Positions 7,187-14,170 of a stretch of DNA of 14,306 bases are shown here, piece after piece. Within the stretch, counting starts at the first letter, position 1. Every line of letters starts with the position of its first letter. The notes beneath the pieces were generated by a model. It was not told the origin of the DNA and did not search any database. It worked only from the letters and a program-made list of their open reading frames with translations. The stretch is from NCBI GenBank assembly GCA_014238825.1, contig JABAAI010000014.1, forward strand, positions 1-14,306. Direction: 5' to 3'. Both the position numbers and the translations under genes were made by a program. This DNA comes from Leptospirales bacterium. Lineage in GTDB: Bacteria > Spirochaetota > Leptospiria > Leptospirales > Leptonemataceae.

Positions 7187-7510
7187 ATGAAGAGAGTACT
7201 TGAAAACACATCTTTTATAAGCTATAATCTCTTGCGTGTTTATATCGTTTATCTTGCTATTTTGAGCTTCTCCTTGTTTTTTGCTCTTGGGTGTGTAGTT
7301 CAGAATCCTGTCGTAGGTGTAGGAGAGGCTTGCGATACCACTACTAGCTGTGCTGAATCACTGAAATGTTTAGATGGTCATTGTCTTGGTCCTACTGATT
7401 GTGGTGATTTTACGAGAGACGGTGAGAGTGTATGTTATACTTGTGTAGATCTCGGTGGTCACTGTAAGGCTACACTTCAAAAATGTCAAGATACTGATAT
7501 TTGTGACTGA
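7187..7510 (+). CDS. Small cysteine-rich lipoprotein upstream of trpD
   Basis: This 107-residue protein starts with a basic N-terminus, a hydrophobic stretch (about 14-34) and a lipobox FALGC with Cys36 as lipid-attachment site; the mature protein is only about 72 residues. After the lipobox it has ten more cysteines in the pattern GEACDTTTSCAESLKC..GHC, DCG, VCYTC, HCK, KCQ, ICD. This resembles the Cys-rich repeats common in secreted proteins and lipoproteins of Myxococcota-like bacteria, probably closed by disulfides in the periplasm or at the surface. An upstream TTG at 7148 is in frame but lies inside the -35 box, so the ATG at 7187 is preferred even though it leaves a very short leader and no Shine-Dalgarno box. 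Its 3' end overlaps the proposed trpD start by 8 bases. Function unknown; no link to tryptophan synthesis beyond position is visible. Confidence 0.7.
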   Translation: MKRVLENTSFISYNLLRVYIVYLAILSFSLFFALGCVVQNPVVGVGEACDTTTSCAESLKCLDGHCLGPTDCGDFTRDGESVCYTCVDLGGHCKATLQKCQDTDICD

Positions 7511-8531
7511 GCTAGAAAAAATTTTAAGCACTAGGGACCTTGATTCCAAAGAAGCTGAATCTTTAATATGCTCGATTATGACGGGCAAACTAGTTGAAGC
7601 GGAAATAGCTAATTGCCTTAGTGCACTTGCTCAAAAAGGGGAGAGTGGTCTTGAGATTGCTGTTTTTGCTAGGTGCATGCGTAGTTTTGCTGTAGATTGG
7701 CCTTCTGAGCAAATTTCTCAGCAACCGGCAATAGGTGAGTTATGCGATACCTGTGGCACAGGGGGAGACGGTTCTTCAAGTCTTAATGTATCAACCCTTT
7801 CGGCTATTATCCTAGCCTCATTAGGTATCCCTGTAGCTAAGCATGGTAATAGGGCTGTGAGCAGTAAAAGTGGCTCTGCTGACTTATTAGAATCATTGGG
7901 AATTAGCTTGGAGCTTTCCAAGGAAGAAACTAAGAGCTGTTTGGATGCCGTAGGGATTACTTTTCTTTATGCTCCGAATTGGCATCCTGCTATGAAATAT
8001 GCAGCCCCCGCTAGAAAATCTCTAAAAATTCGTACTATATTTAATTTACTCGGTCCAATAACAAACCCTGCTCCCGTTAAGTATCAATTATTAGGTGTTT
8101 TTGATAAGCGTTTTCAAGAAGTTATTGCCGAGGCTTTAGCACAGCTTGGAAGAGAGGCTTACGTTATTTGTTCAGATGATGGTTTAGATGAGGTGTCTTG
8201 GGCTGCCCCCAGTTATTTTATTCGCACCGGCTCTGGTAAAATTCAAGAAAGGGGAGAGCTTAGCCCCGAAGACTTTGGGTTTACAAGGCATGCCTACAAA
8301 GACTTAGAAATTACAGGCATTGAAGAGGCAAAAGAACGGAGCCTTAATTTTCTTAAGGGGGATGGCTCTTTGGCTGAAAATCATGCTATTGCCATGAATG
8401 CCGCTTTAATCTATTCTTTAATGCGGGGACTTGAACTAAAAAAAGCTGCTCAAATTTGTTTAGGAGCTATAAAAGATGGTAATGGTTTTAAACTTTTAGA
8501 AGCTTGGCGCTCATTTGTGCGATCAGTTTAA
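7503..8531 (+). CDS. trpD: TrpD, anthranilate phosphoribosyltransferase
   Basis: TrpD joins anthranilate to phosphoribosyl pyrophosphate, the second step from chorismate to tryptophan. The 342 residues from the GTG at 7503 match the stand-alone enzyme without a glutamine-amidotransferase fusion. Motifs seen are DTCGTGGDGSSSLNVST (PRPP-binding loop, GTGGDG at 85-90), KHGNRAVSSKSGSAD (113-127), the ARKSLKIRTIFNLLGP anthranilate-site block, and the DDGLDE segment binding metal. The frame stays open up to 7455, inside the lipoprotein gene, but the residues there (FKNVKILIF) look unlike a TrpD N-terminus, while GTG 7503 yields the expected helix VTELEKIL..; the next start, ATG 7578, would remove part of the N-terminal helical domain. 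The start overlaps the lipoprotein stop (TGA 7508-7510) and lacks a ribosome-binding site, suggesting translational coupling. No other trp genes are adjacent. It converges on hflX with a 17-base gap. Confidence 0.93.
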   Translation: MTELEKILSTRDLDSKEAESLICSIMTGKLVEAEIANCLSALAQKGESGLEIAVFARCMRSFAVDWPSEQISQQPAIGELCDTCGTGGDGSSSLNVSTLSAIILASLGIPVAKHGNRAVSSKSGSADLLESLGISLELSKEETKSCLDAVGITFLYAPNWHPAMKYAAPARKSLKIRTIFNLLGPITNPAPVKYQLLGVFDKRFQEVIAEALAQLGREAYVICSDDGLDEVSWAAPSYFIRTGSGKIQERGELSPEDFGFTRHAYKDLEITGIEEAKERSLNFLKGDGSLAENHAIAMNAALIYSLMRGLELKKAAQICLGAIKDGNGFKLLEAWRSFVRSV

Positions 8532-8548
8532 TCAAAACTTACTTTTAC

Positions 8549-10174
8549 TCAGTTTTCAGAGCTAGGGTAAAGTGTTTGTTCCATTATTTTTAGGAGTGAT
8601 TTGAAATTATTTTTATTTTTCGCTGAAATACAAATATTATTTGCTTCTGAATTGAGAAAAGTTATATGTTCTTTGTCAATCAAATCACATTTATTATATA
8701 CTTGAATTACAGGGATATGAGCGATGTCCATTTCACTAAGAATTTTTTTGACCGCTAGGAGCTTTTGATTACATTGAGGGTCGCTAGCATCAATACAGTG
8801 CAAGAGTAGTGTGGCATCTATTAGCTCTTCGAGGGTCGCACTAAAAGCACGACTTAGCTCCTTGGGTAGGTCGTGGATAAAACCAACTGTGTCGGCTATG
8901 ACAATTTCCTTTTCCTTAGGAAAACGTAGGCGGCGTGTCCTTGGGTCTAGGGTAGCAAAGAGTTTGTCTTGAGTTTGGACTAGTGAGTTTGTAAGCGAGT
9001 TTAGCAGAGTTGATTTACCGGAGTTGGTATAACCAACAATGGAGACAGTGGGAACTTGCTTGCCTCTTAGTGTCCGATTGAGGATGCGTCTTTTTTTAAG
9101 CTGTGTTAGTTCTTTCTCAAGTCCTTTGATGCGTTGACTTACCTTACGACGTCCTATTTCTAGTTTTGTTTCACCAGGTCCCCTGCCACCAATGCCACCA
9201 GTAAGGCGAGACATGTTATCGTCTTTTTCACTAAGTCTGCCTTTTAAATAGCGGAGCTGGGCTAATTCTACTTGAAGTTTCCCATCTCTAGTCGTTGCGT
9301 TCTTGGCAAAAATATCTAATATAATTTGAGTTCTATCTAATATTTTTAACTCGCAAATTTCTGAGAGTCGCTTTGCTTGTGCGGGGCTGAGCTCCAAGTC
9401 AAAAATAATTAGCTCTGCATTATTTTGTACTGCAAGCAGGGCAATCTCTTGTGCTTTCCCAGAGCCTAAAACACTTATCGGATCTAAAGAACTTCGTTTT
9501 TGGATAACTGTTTCAATTACATTAACCTCGGCTGTCCGACAGAGTTCTTTTAGTTCTTTAATAGAGGCCTCTGTGCTTCGACTTTGTCGCATTTCTGGAG
9601 TGTAAACACCAACTAAGATGGCTCCGTTTTCTGTATTAAGGGAGCCCTTTTTTTGTTTTTGGGAAATTAAGCTATCTAGATATTCTATCTGTTCTGAAAA
9701 ATTTTCAGGGAGCTTGGCGAAATTACAAGGACTTTCTAGATGATAACCATTGCTACTAGTTGGCAAGATGTAAGCACTATGAATTAGTTTAGGTAGTCCA
9801 CTACTATCAATCGTGATGGCCGTTATATAATCCAAGCGCAATAAGCAAAGGTCACTTAAATCTTCTTTTGAGAGGGCCTCTTCTTTAAGATGGGTGTGTA
9901 CGAGGCGTAGACCGCGTAGACGTGTACTTCGATTTCGTTCTAGTTTGGGTAGCATGATGCTATGAGTATTGCCGACCATTAGCGAGTGAACATAGCCATT
10001 TCGTTTGATGAGTACGCCAATTTGGCGACGAATTTCAAAGGATAGAGAGCATAGTAAGCGGGCAAAGTCTAAAGAGACGAGAGTATTTTCACGGATTCTT
10101 TTCTCAAGAATTTTTTTTAGGAGCTGGCGTTGCTTTGCCTTGAGACCACTTATATTTCCGCTAATCTGAGAGAT
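8549..10174 (-). CDS. hflX: HflX, ribosome-associated GTPase, with N-terminal extension and probable AUC start
   Basis: HflX is a GTPase that binds the 50S subunit, splits stalled ribosomes and can rescue them after stress. Motifs (long-form numbering) are the HflX domain with GGIGGRGPGE (326-335), P-loop GYTNSGKST (381-389), DTVGF (428-432), NKCD (494-497) and SAK (517-519). The first ATG (9979) would start the protein mid-domain. The frame continues upstream without stop to the TAG at 10187-10189, and those codons read SGNISGLKAKQ..ISLEFE-type sequence ending FEIRRQIGVLIKRNGYVHSL, which I recognise as the N-terminal domain of the long HflX proteins of Deltaproteobacteria. No ATG, GTG or TTG lies in frame in that stretch. 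The best start is ATC at 10172-10174, 10 bases after an AGGA box, giving 541 residues; ATT at 10163-10165 is the alternative. Identity is certain, the exact start is inferred. Confidence 0.85.
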   Translation of the reverse strand: MSQISGNISGLKAKQRQLLKKILEKRIRENTLVSLDFARLLCSLSFEIRRQIGVLIKRNGYVHSLMVGNTHSIMLPKLERNRSTRLRGLRLVHTHLKEEALSKEDLSDLCLLRLDYITAITIDSSGLPKLIHSAYILPTSSNGYHLESPCNFAKLPENFSEQIEYLDSLISQKQKKGSLNTENGAILVGVYTPEMRQSRSTEASIKELKELCRTAEVNVIETVIQKRSSLDPISVLGSGKAQEIALLAVQNNAELIIFDLELSPAQAKRLSEICELKILDRTQIILDIFAKNATTRDGKLQVELAQLRYLKGRLSEKDDNMSRLTGGIGGRGPGETKLEIGRRKVSQRIKGLEKELTQLKKRRILNRTLRGKQVPTVSIVGYTNSGKSTLLNSLTNSLVQTQDKLFATLDPRTRRLRFPKEKEIVIADTVGFIHDLPKELSRAFSATLEELIDATLLLHCIDASDPQCNQKLLAVKKILSEMDIAHIPVIQVYNKCDLIDKEHITFLNSEANNICISAKNKNNFKSLLKIMEQTLYPSSEN

Positions 10175-10184
10175 GGGATTATAT

Positions 10185-10188
10185 TCCT
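10185..10188 (-). promoter_or_regulatory. AGGA box before the proposed AUC start of hflX
   Basis: On the minus strand AGGA lies at 10188-10185, ten bases before the ATC codon at 10174-10172. It is the only Shine-Dalgarno-like element between the predicted transcription start (near 10190) and the conserved HflX N-terminus. The in-frame stop TAG (10189-10187) overlaps this box, which limits how far upstream translation can begin. Confidence 0.5.
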
Positions 10189-10196
10189 AAAACAGT

Positions 10197-10226
10197 AATA
10201 TAGCAAAAAGATTAGTAATATGTCAA
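10197..10226 (-). promoter_or_regulatory. Sigma-70 promoter of hflX
   Basis: The minus strand carries a perfect -35 TTGACA (10221-10226) and a -10 TATATT (10197-10202, five of six matches) 18 bp apart. Transcription would start about 10190, leaving a leader of some 16 bases to the proposed ATC start and over 200 bases to the first ATG (9979). That geometry supports translation from the upstream non-AUG codon. No terminator is seen after ftsW, so some read-through from the murD-ftsW operon is also possible. Confidence 0.65.
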
Positions 10227-10254
10227 GTAAATGAGGTATTATTATTTGCAAGAA

Positions 10255-11418
10255 TTAAGTATCTGGCTGAATTCTGGTAGCATTTAGAAGGAGACCACAG
10301 AGACCAAGTGTGCTAATTAGTAGAGAGCCGCCATAACTGAAAAAGGGTAATCCTATACCTGTAGTTGGAATAAGGCCGGTAACAACAAAAAGATTGAGTA
10401 TCACTTGGAGTATAATCATTATTAGGATTCCACTTGCGAGTAAAGTACAAAACTTTTTATGCATTATTTTTTTGATTAAGACTAATGAGCGCCACATGAA
10501 TAGCACAAATACTATCAGTAGCAAGCAAACTCCAATCCAGCCAAAATCTTCGGCTAAAAGCGCTAATGCAAAGTCAGTGTGTCCGTAAGGTAAGTAGCGG
10601 TGGGCAAGGCCAAGGGATAATTTTTGTCCTAACCAGCTACCATCTTGAAAAGCACGGTAAGAAGTCACTAATTGGTATCCCCCCTCAAAACGATATTCGT
10701 AGGGATCAAGCCATGTATAAAATCTTTTAAGACGATAGGGCCAAAAAACCAATAAAATTCCTAGCAGTGGCAGGAAGGAGAGACCGAGTACAAGTAGGCG
10801 CAGTAGCGGAAAACCAGAGCTATATATCATAATAAAAATAAAAGACAAGATACAGATAGTTGTGCCGTATTGTGGTTCCAATAGTATTGCAATAAGTGTG
10901 GGGATGATTAGCAGAGCGGGCTTTGTGAGAGCTTGCCATTTTCTTGTTTCTGACGCTTCTTCTTGTGTCATTATGTGTGCTAAAAAAACCACTAGAGCCA
11001 GCTTGCTGAATTCAGAGGGTTGGATAGAAATAAAACCAAGGTTGAGCCAACGACTAAAGCTACCGTGAGAAGAAGGAATGCTTTTACCAATTCCAGGAAC
11101 GAAGACTAGCAAGAGTAGGCATAAAGAGATTAGCATTATCACGGTAGCTGCTTTTTCTATCAGCTCTAGGCGTACTGTTGCTAGTACTAACATCATGATA
11201 AGGCCTAATAGTAACCAGAGTGCTTGTCTCTTCACAAAGTAGGAGGCATCATCATGGAGGTTTTCAGCTATGGTTGCTGATATGGATTGCAAGCAAAGAA
11301 GACCACCAAATGCCAATACTAAAATGATAGCAAATAATATTAGGTCACGTCCATCATGGTCGCGGTAGGGGAGTAGCGTTGCTCCAGTATCATCTTTGTT
11401 TAGCCATCTATTTATCAT
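10255..11418 (-). CDS. ftsW: FtsW, septal peptidoglycan glycosyltransferase (SEDS family)
   Basis: FtsW is the SEDS-family membrane enzyme that polymerises lipid II into glycan strands at the division site with the class B PBP FtsI. The 387-residue protein has about ten hydrophobic segments. Family blocks are RWLNLGFISIQPSEFSKL (123-140), the EPQYGTT region (181-187), LPYGHTDFALALLAEDFG (276-293) with the catalytic-site Asp at 282, and NLFVVTGLIPTTGIGLPFFSYGG (342-364, quoted here only in part as TGLIPTTGIGLPF). The usual 'PTKGLPLPF' is PTTGIGLPF here, a conservative change. RodA is the main alternative; the position immediately after murD, as in dcw clusters, favours FtsW. The ATG directly abuts the murD stop (TAAATG), so translation is probably coupled; there is no separate ribosome-binding site. 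FtsZ-ring partners are not in the window. Confidence 0.88.
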   Translation of the reverse strand: MINRWLNKDDTGATLLPYRDHDGRDLILFAIILVLAFGGLLCLQSISATIAENLHDDASYFVKRQALWLLLGLIMMLVLATVRLELIEKAATVIMLISLCLLLLVFVPGIGKSIPSSHGSFSRWLNLGFISIQPSEFSKLALVVFLAHIMTQEEASETRKWQALTKPALLIIPTLIAILLEPQYGTTICILSFIFIMIYSSGFPLLRLLVLGLSFLPLLGILLVFWPYRLKRFYTWLDPYEYRFEGGYQLVTSYRAFQDGSWLGQKLSLGLAHRYLPYGHTDFALALLAEDFGWIGVCLLLIVFVLFMWRSLVLIKKIMHKKFCTLLASGILIMIILQVILNLFVVTGLIPTTGIGLPFFSYGGSLLISTLGLCGLLLNATRIQPDT

Positions 11419-13086
11419 TTATAATTTATGCTTTAGTTCCATTTCGATTTTCTTAGCAACTAATTTTTTAAAATGTTCGCCACGCTCCATATAATTTTGA
11501 TAGGCATCAAAGGAGGTACAACCAGGACTTAGGAGTACAATGCAAGAATTATTTAGTTCTTGTGACTTGTCTTTTTTATTAAGACTTCGGATATGATTTT
11601 TAGCACTAAGGAGAGCTAGCACAAAGGCTTTTTCCAAATCCGTTGTGCTAGAATGAAGCATTGGAACTAAGTAACCTTCTTGGTTTTTTTTTATTTGTTG
11701 ATGTATTTCTAATCCAGATTCTCCAAAAGGGAAGATATCTAGTTTAGCATGAGTTAATCTTGCTAGTGGGCTAAAGTTATCACCTTTATTTTTACCACCA
11801 CAAAGCAAAAAAATTCGTGAAGATTCAAAACTATTAATAGCAGCAAGCACTGCCTGTACGGTAGAGGATTTGCTATCGTTATAAAATTTTATATTATGTT
11901 CTAGTTTTAATTCACTAATAAATTCTAAACGATGGGGCAAGCCGGAGAAACTGATTAGCTTTTCTTGCAATGCTTTTTCATTTATAGTGCTATCAAAGTA
12001 TGAGCTAAGTTCTTTAAGAGCTAAGAGGGCAAATTGAATATTCTTTTTGTTATGTGAGCCAATTAGTTTAAGATCTTTAAATGGGACTAATGGCTTATCT
12101 CTCCAATAGATAAATTTATCATCTTGCTTATTTTGATTATCCTGATAATTGTGAGTATCTTTATCTCTTTGTGTAGGCGGATTTATTGAAATTATTCTAG
12201 GGCGGCTTTTTTTTAAGGCTTCCTTTTCCCAAATTGCATTAATATTGTTTCTTAAACTTTCTTCTATAATTAGAATGTCTTCTTGATCTTGATATTTACA
12301 AATATTTAGTTTTGCTAAAAAATATTCGTCAAGACTTGTGTATCGGTCCATGTGATCCGATGCCAGATTTAGGAAAAGTGCTATTTGAGCTTTGAAAGAT
12401 GAGAGGGATTCTAATTGAAAAGAAGAGAGTTCTACAACGAGCACATCATAGAAATCTAATGCCAATGCCATGTTTGCTACTTCAGAAAGGGGACAGCCAA
12501 AGTTACCACAAGGGATTGCAGATAATGATCTCGTATTTTTATCATCGCTATTTAGAGAAAGAGTCGTATTGATTAACTCTGAGAGCAAGGCTGTGCTTGT
12601 GGATTTACCGTCAGTTCCTGTTACACCGATGATAATGGGCGGCTTTATTTTTTGAGACGTATATATCTTAATTAGATTCTCAAAGCCAAAATCATTTTCA
12701 GATAAAACTGGTATTTTTCTTGTTCGTGCTTCATCTATAATTTCTAATTTGGGATCTAAACCCGGTGGAATAACTATAACATCGATAGGATAGTAAGAAG
12801 ACTTAGAAGCAGAGGATGAATTTTTAGCTCTGTTTTTTGGCTCTAGTATAGCGGGGTCTTGTCGATGTCTAAAATCTAAGAATGGTTTAGCGTTATTTTT
12901 AGAGAATCTTTTACTAAGCTTATCTTTTGATTTTGATGGTGTATAAATATCAGAGACAATTACATTTGCTCCTAGGCTAGCCGCTAAGTGTGCGGCTTCT
13001 AGCCCAGAGCGACCATTTGCACCACAAAAAAGAATGTTTTTATTTTCAAGTAAGAGAGGTTTTTGTTTATTAACTTGTGTTTCCAA
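11419..13086 (-). CDS. murD: MurD, UDP-N-acetylmuramoyl-L-alanine:D-glutamate ligase
   Basis: MurD adds D-glutamate to UDP-MurNAc-L-Ala using ATP in the cytoplasm. Motifs in order are the UDP-binding Rossmann start NILFCGANGRSGLEAA (17-32), P-loop GVTGTDGKST (154-163), ELSSFQLE (219-226), the DHMDRY block (244-249), LPHRLEF (383-389), NDSKSST (403-409) and LLSPGCTSFDAYQNY (518-532). The order and the SSFQLE and SPGCTSFD blocks favour MurD over MurC, MurE or MurF. At 555 residues it is about 100 longer than typical MurD (~440-460): a Ser/Lys/Asn-rich insert sits near 58-98 and a hydrophilic Asp/Gln/Asn-rich insert near 303-323, with smaller ones elsewhere. The TTG at 13084-13086 is the only ATG/GTG/TTG codon between the in-frame TAG at 13108-13110 (the upstream gene's stop) and the Rossmann strand; no ribosome-binding site is seen. 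Operon with ftsW downstream (0-base gap). Confidence 0.93.
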   Translation of the reverse strand: METQVNKQKPLLLENKNILFCGANGRSGLEAAHLAASLGANVIVSDIYTPSKSKDKLSKRFSKNNAKPFLDFRHRQDPAILEPKNRAKNSSSASKSSYYPIDVIVIPPGLDPKLEIIDEARTRKIPVLSENDFGFENLIKIYTSQKIKPPIIIGVTGTDGKSTSTALLSELINTTLSLNSDDKNTRSLSAIPCGNFGCPLSEVANMALALDFYDVLVVELSSFQLESLSSFKAQIALFLNLASDHMDRYTSLDEYFLAKLNICKYQDQEDILIIEESLRNNINAIWEKEALKKSRPRIISINPPTQRDKDTHNYQDNQNKQDDKFIYWRDKPLVPFKDLKLIGSHNKKNIQFALLALKELSSYFDSTINEKALQEKLISFSGLPHRLEFISELKLEHNIKFYNDSKSSTVQAVLAAINSFESSRIFLLCGGKNKGDNFSPLARLTHAKLDIFPFGESGLEIHQQIKKNQEGYLVPMLHSSTTDLEKAFVLALLSAKNHIRSLNKKDKSQELNNSCIVLLSPGCTSFDAYQNYMERGEHFKKLVAKKIEMELKHKL

Positions 13087-13107
13087 AATTATTATTTTAT
13101 ATTCTAT

Positions 13108-13623
13108 CTACTCATTCTTGAATATTGATGGTGAGGGAGATATGAAAAATTCTACATTATCAATTATTTTATTATCGTAGTTGATTCGTAAGATATAATG
13201 ACCGGAGTCCAAGCCTTCATAAGAAGATCGAGCGTAGGGATGTTTTGTGCCTTTGTGTAAATATAGCTCACGTAAATCAATGATTGAGTTTTCTAAGGAA
13301 TAGTTTTTTTTATAGAGCATAGCATGGAGTGTTTTCTTGGTCCAGAAAGGAGCATTTGTGATTTGATAGAACCACCAAATTATTTGACTTTCTGAAAAAT
13401 GAATATGCTTTCTTTTTATCTTAAACTCTTCTTCTTGGAATAGATTTTTAGCGATGAGTATATTTTTAACTGTAGTATCTTTTTTATCCCAGGTCGCCCA
13501 GCCAAAATCACCACTTAGTTTTTTATCGCAGGCGGTAAATTGTAATAAAAGCAAAAGAGCTAGGGCGATGAAGATAGATTTCCTAAAAAAACTCACTAAT
13601 AGGTCTATCGACAAAAAAAGCAC
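13108..13623 (-). CDS. Predicted lipoprotein of unknown function upstream of murD
   Basis: I do not recognise this 171-residue protein. It begins with a basic and hydrophobic signal (FFRKSIFIALALLLLLQFTAC) whose FTAC end is a plausible though atypical lipobox with Cys32. The mature part, about 140 residues, is hydrophilic and mixed, with motifs such as GWATWDKKDTT, a Trp-Trp-Phe-Tyr aromatic patch and a beta-rich C-terminus (YILRINYDNKIIDNVEFFI), compatible with a small periplasmic domain anchored to the inner or outer membrane. Two GTG starts are possible: 13623 as given, or 13596, which gives a tighter signal peptide (MSFFRKSIF..). Neither has a clear ribosome-binding site. It is 21 bases upstream of murD and 42 bases downstream of a small membrane protein gene, in the same direction, so it probably belongs to the same operon as murD-ftsW; a role in the envelope is an inference from location. 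Confidence 0.6.
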   Translation of the reverse strand: MLFLSIDLLVSFFRKSIFIALALLLLLQFTACDKKLSGDFGWATWDKKDTTVKNILIAKNLFQEEEFKIKRKHIHFSESQIIWWFYQITNAPFWTKKTLHAMLYKKNYSLENSIIDLRELYLHKGTKHPYARSSYEGLDSGHYILRINYDNKIIDNVEFFISPSPSIFKNE

Positions 13624-13665
13624 TTATAAAGCTTAGAATTTATCCGCTTGCTAATGGCGATTGCT

Positions 13666-14070
13666 TTATTTAAACTTAGTTTTAATGGAATTGATAAATT
13701 TTTCAGGATATGAAACACGAAGTTGCCAAAGATATAATTTTTTCTTTCTAATTATCTCATAGCAGAGTAATAATGAAAGGCTTAGATATAAGACACCCCA
13801 GATGCTATGAAAGGCATAGATAAGATAATAGACAATCGGATTTAAAGAATGTTCGAAGATCGCTGAAATCGTGTATACTATAAAAACACAAAACAAGCCT
13901 CCGAAAAAAAATATGGAATAGCAAAAAGCAGTATCTGCTTTTTTGAGAGCTTCTTTGTCTTTTTCAAAATAGAGAGCAGGCCACCATTGCACAAATAACG
14001 GCAAAGAATAAAAAAGGCTTCTAAATCTAGGAGATATCAAATTCCAGAGTTGGTGAGGTGATAAAGTCAC
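13666..14070 (-). CDS. Small multi-pass membrane protein, unknown function
   Basis: This 134-residue protein has an amphipathic N-terminus (residues 1-45, with WNLISPRFRSLFYSLPLFVQWWPALYFE-like text; only short parts quoted), a membrane segment near 48-72 and two close-spaced hydrophobic segments near 77-107, then a basic C-terminal tail (RKKKLYLW.. KTKFK) that would face the cytoplasm by the positive-inside rule. It resembles DUF4870-type small membrane proteins in general shape, but I see no diagnostic motif. The GTG start at 14068-14070 is the only reasonable one, since an in-frame TGA lies four codons upstream. It lies 42 bases upstream of the lipoprotein gene and 91 bases downstream of a gene that ends at the hairpin terminator, so it likely opens the murD-ftsW transcription unit. 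Function not assignable. Confidence 0.5.
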   Translation of the reverse strand: MTLSPHQLWNLISPRFRSLFYSLPLFVQWWPALYFEKDKEALKKADTAFCYSIFFFGGLFCVFIVYTISAIFEHSLNPIVYYLIYAFHSIWGVLYLSLSLLLCYEIIRKKKLYLWQLRVSYPEKFINSIKTKFK

Positions 14071-14110
14071 AATAAAGAATCAAATAACCAAGCAATAGTT
14101 AGTTTATATA

Positions 14111-14116
14111 ATTATA
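14111..14116 (-). promoter_or_regulatory. Candidate -10 box upstream of the small membrane protein gene
   Basis: The minus strand has a perfect TATAAT at 14111-14116, which would start transcription near 14104, about 34 bases before the GTG start at 14070. No good -35 hexamer is found 16-18 bp upstream because that position is filled by the terminator arm of the preceding gene. It is still the best candidate for a promoter of the membrane protein-lipoprotein-murD-ftsW unit. Confidence 0.35.
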
Positions 14117-14129
14117 CCCAAAAACTTAG

Positions 14130-14170
14130 AAAAAGCTTAAGAGCTATGTTATGAATAGCTCCTAAGCTTT
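14130..14170 (-). terminator. Intrinsic terminator of the right-edge gene
   Basis: Arms at 14132-14147 and 14155-14170 form a 16-bp stem with one mismatch (A14140 opposite C14162) and a 7-base loop. On the minus strand the stem is followed by a U-run (GCTTTTTC, then TAAGTTTTT), a good intrinsic terminator. The stop codon of the partial gene (14162-14164) lies inside the first arm on that strand. On the plus strand CTTTCTT follows, so weak bidirectional action is possible. Confidence 0.7.

Noticed and set aside
7370..7588. Minus-strand open frame across the lipoprotein-trpD junction
   Set aside because: Thr/Ile-rich low-complexity translation antisense to two genes; no start signals.
10174..10210. 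Alternative hflX start at an upstream TTG in another frame (near 10205) with a frameshift
   Set aside because: That TTG lies within the promoter, has no ribosome-binding site and would need a frameshift; the AUC start is simpler.
10862..11068. Plus-strand short open frames inside ftsW, and similar ones in cysD (1913-2116), ilvC (6453-6665) and murD (12470-12655)
   Set aside because: All lie antisense to well-conserved coding regions, lack promoters or ribosome-binding sites, and encode no recognised motif.
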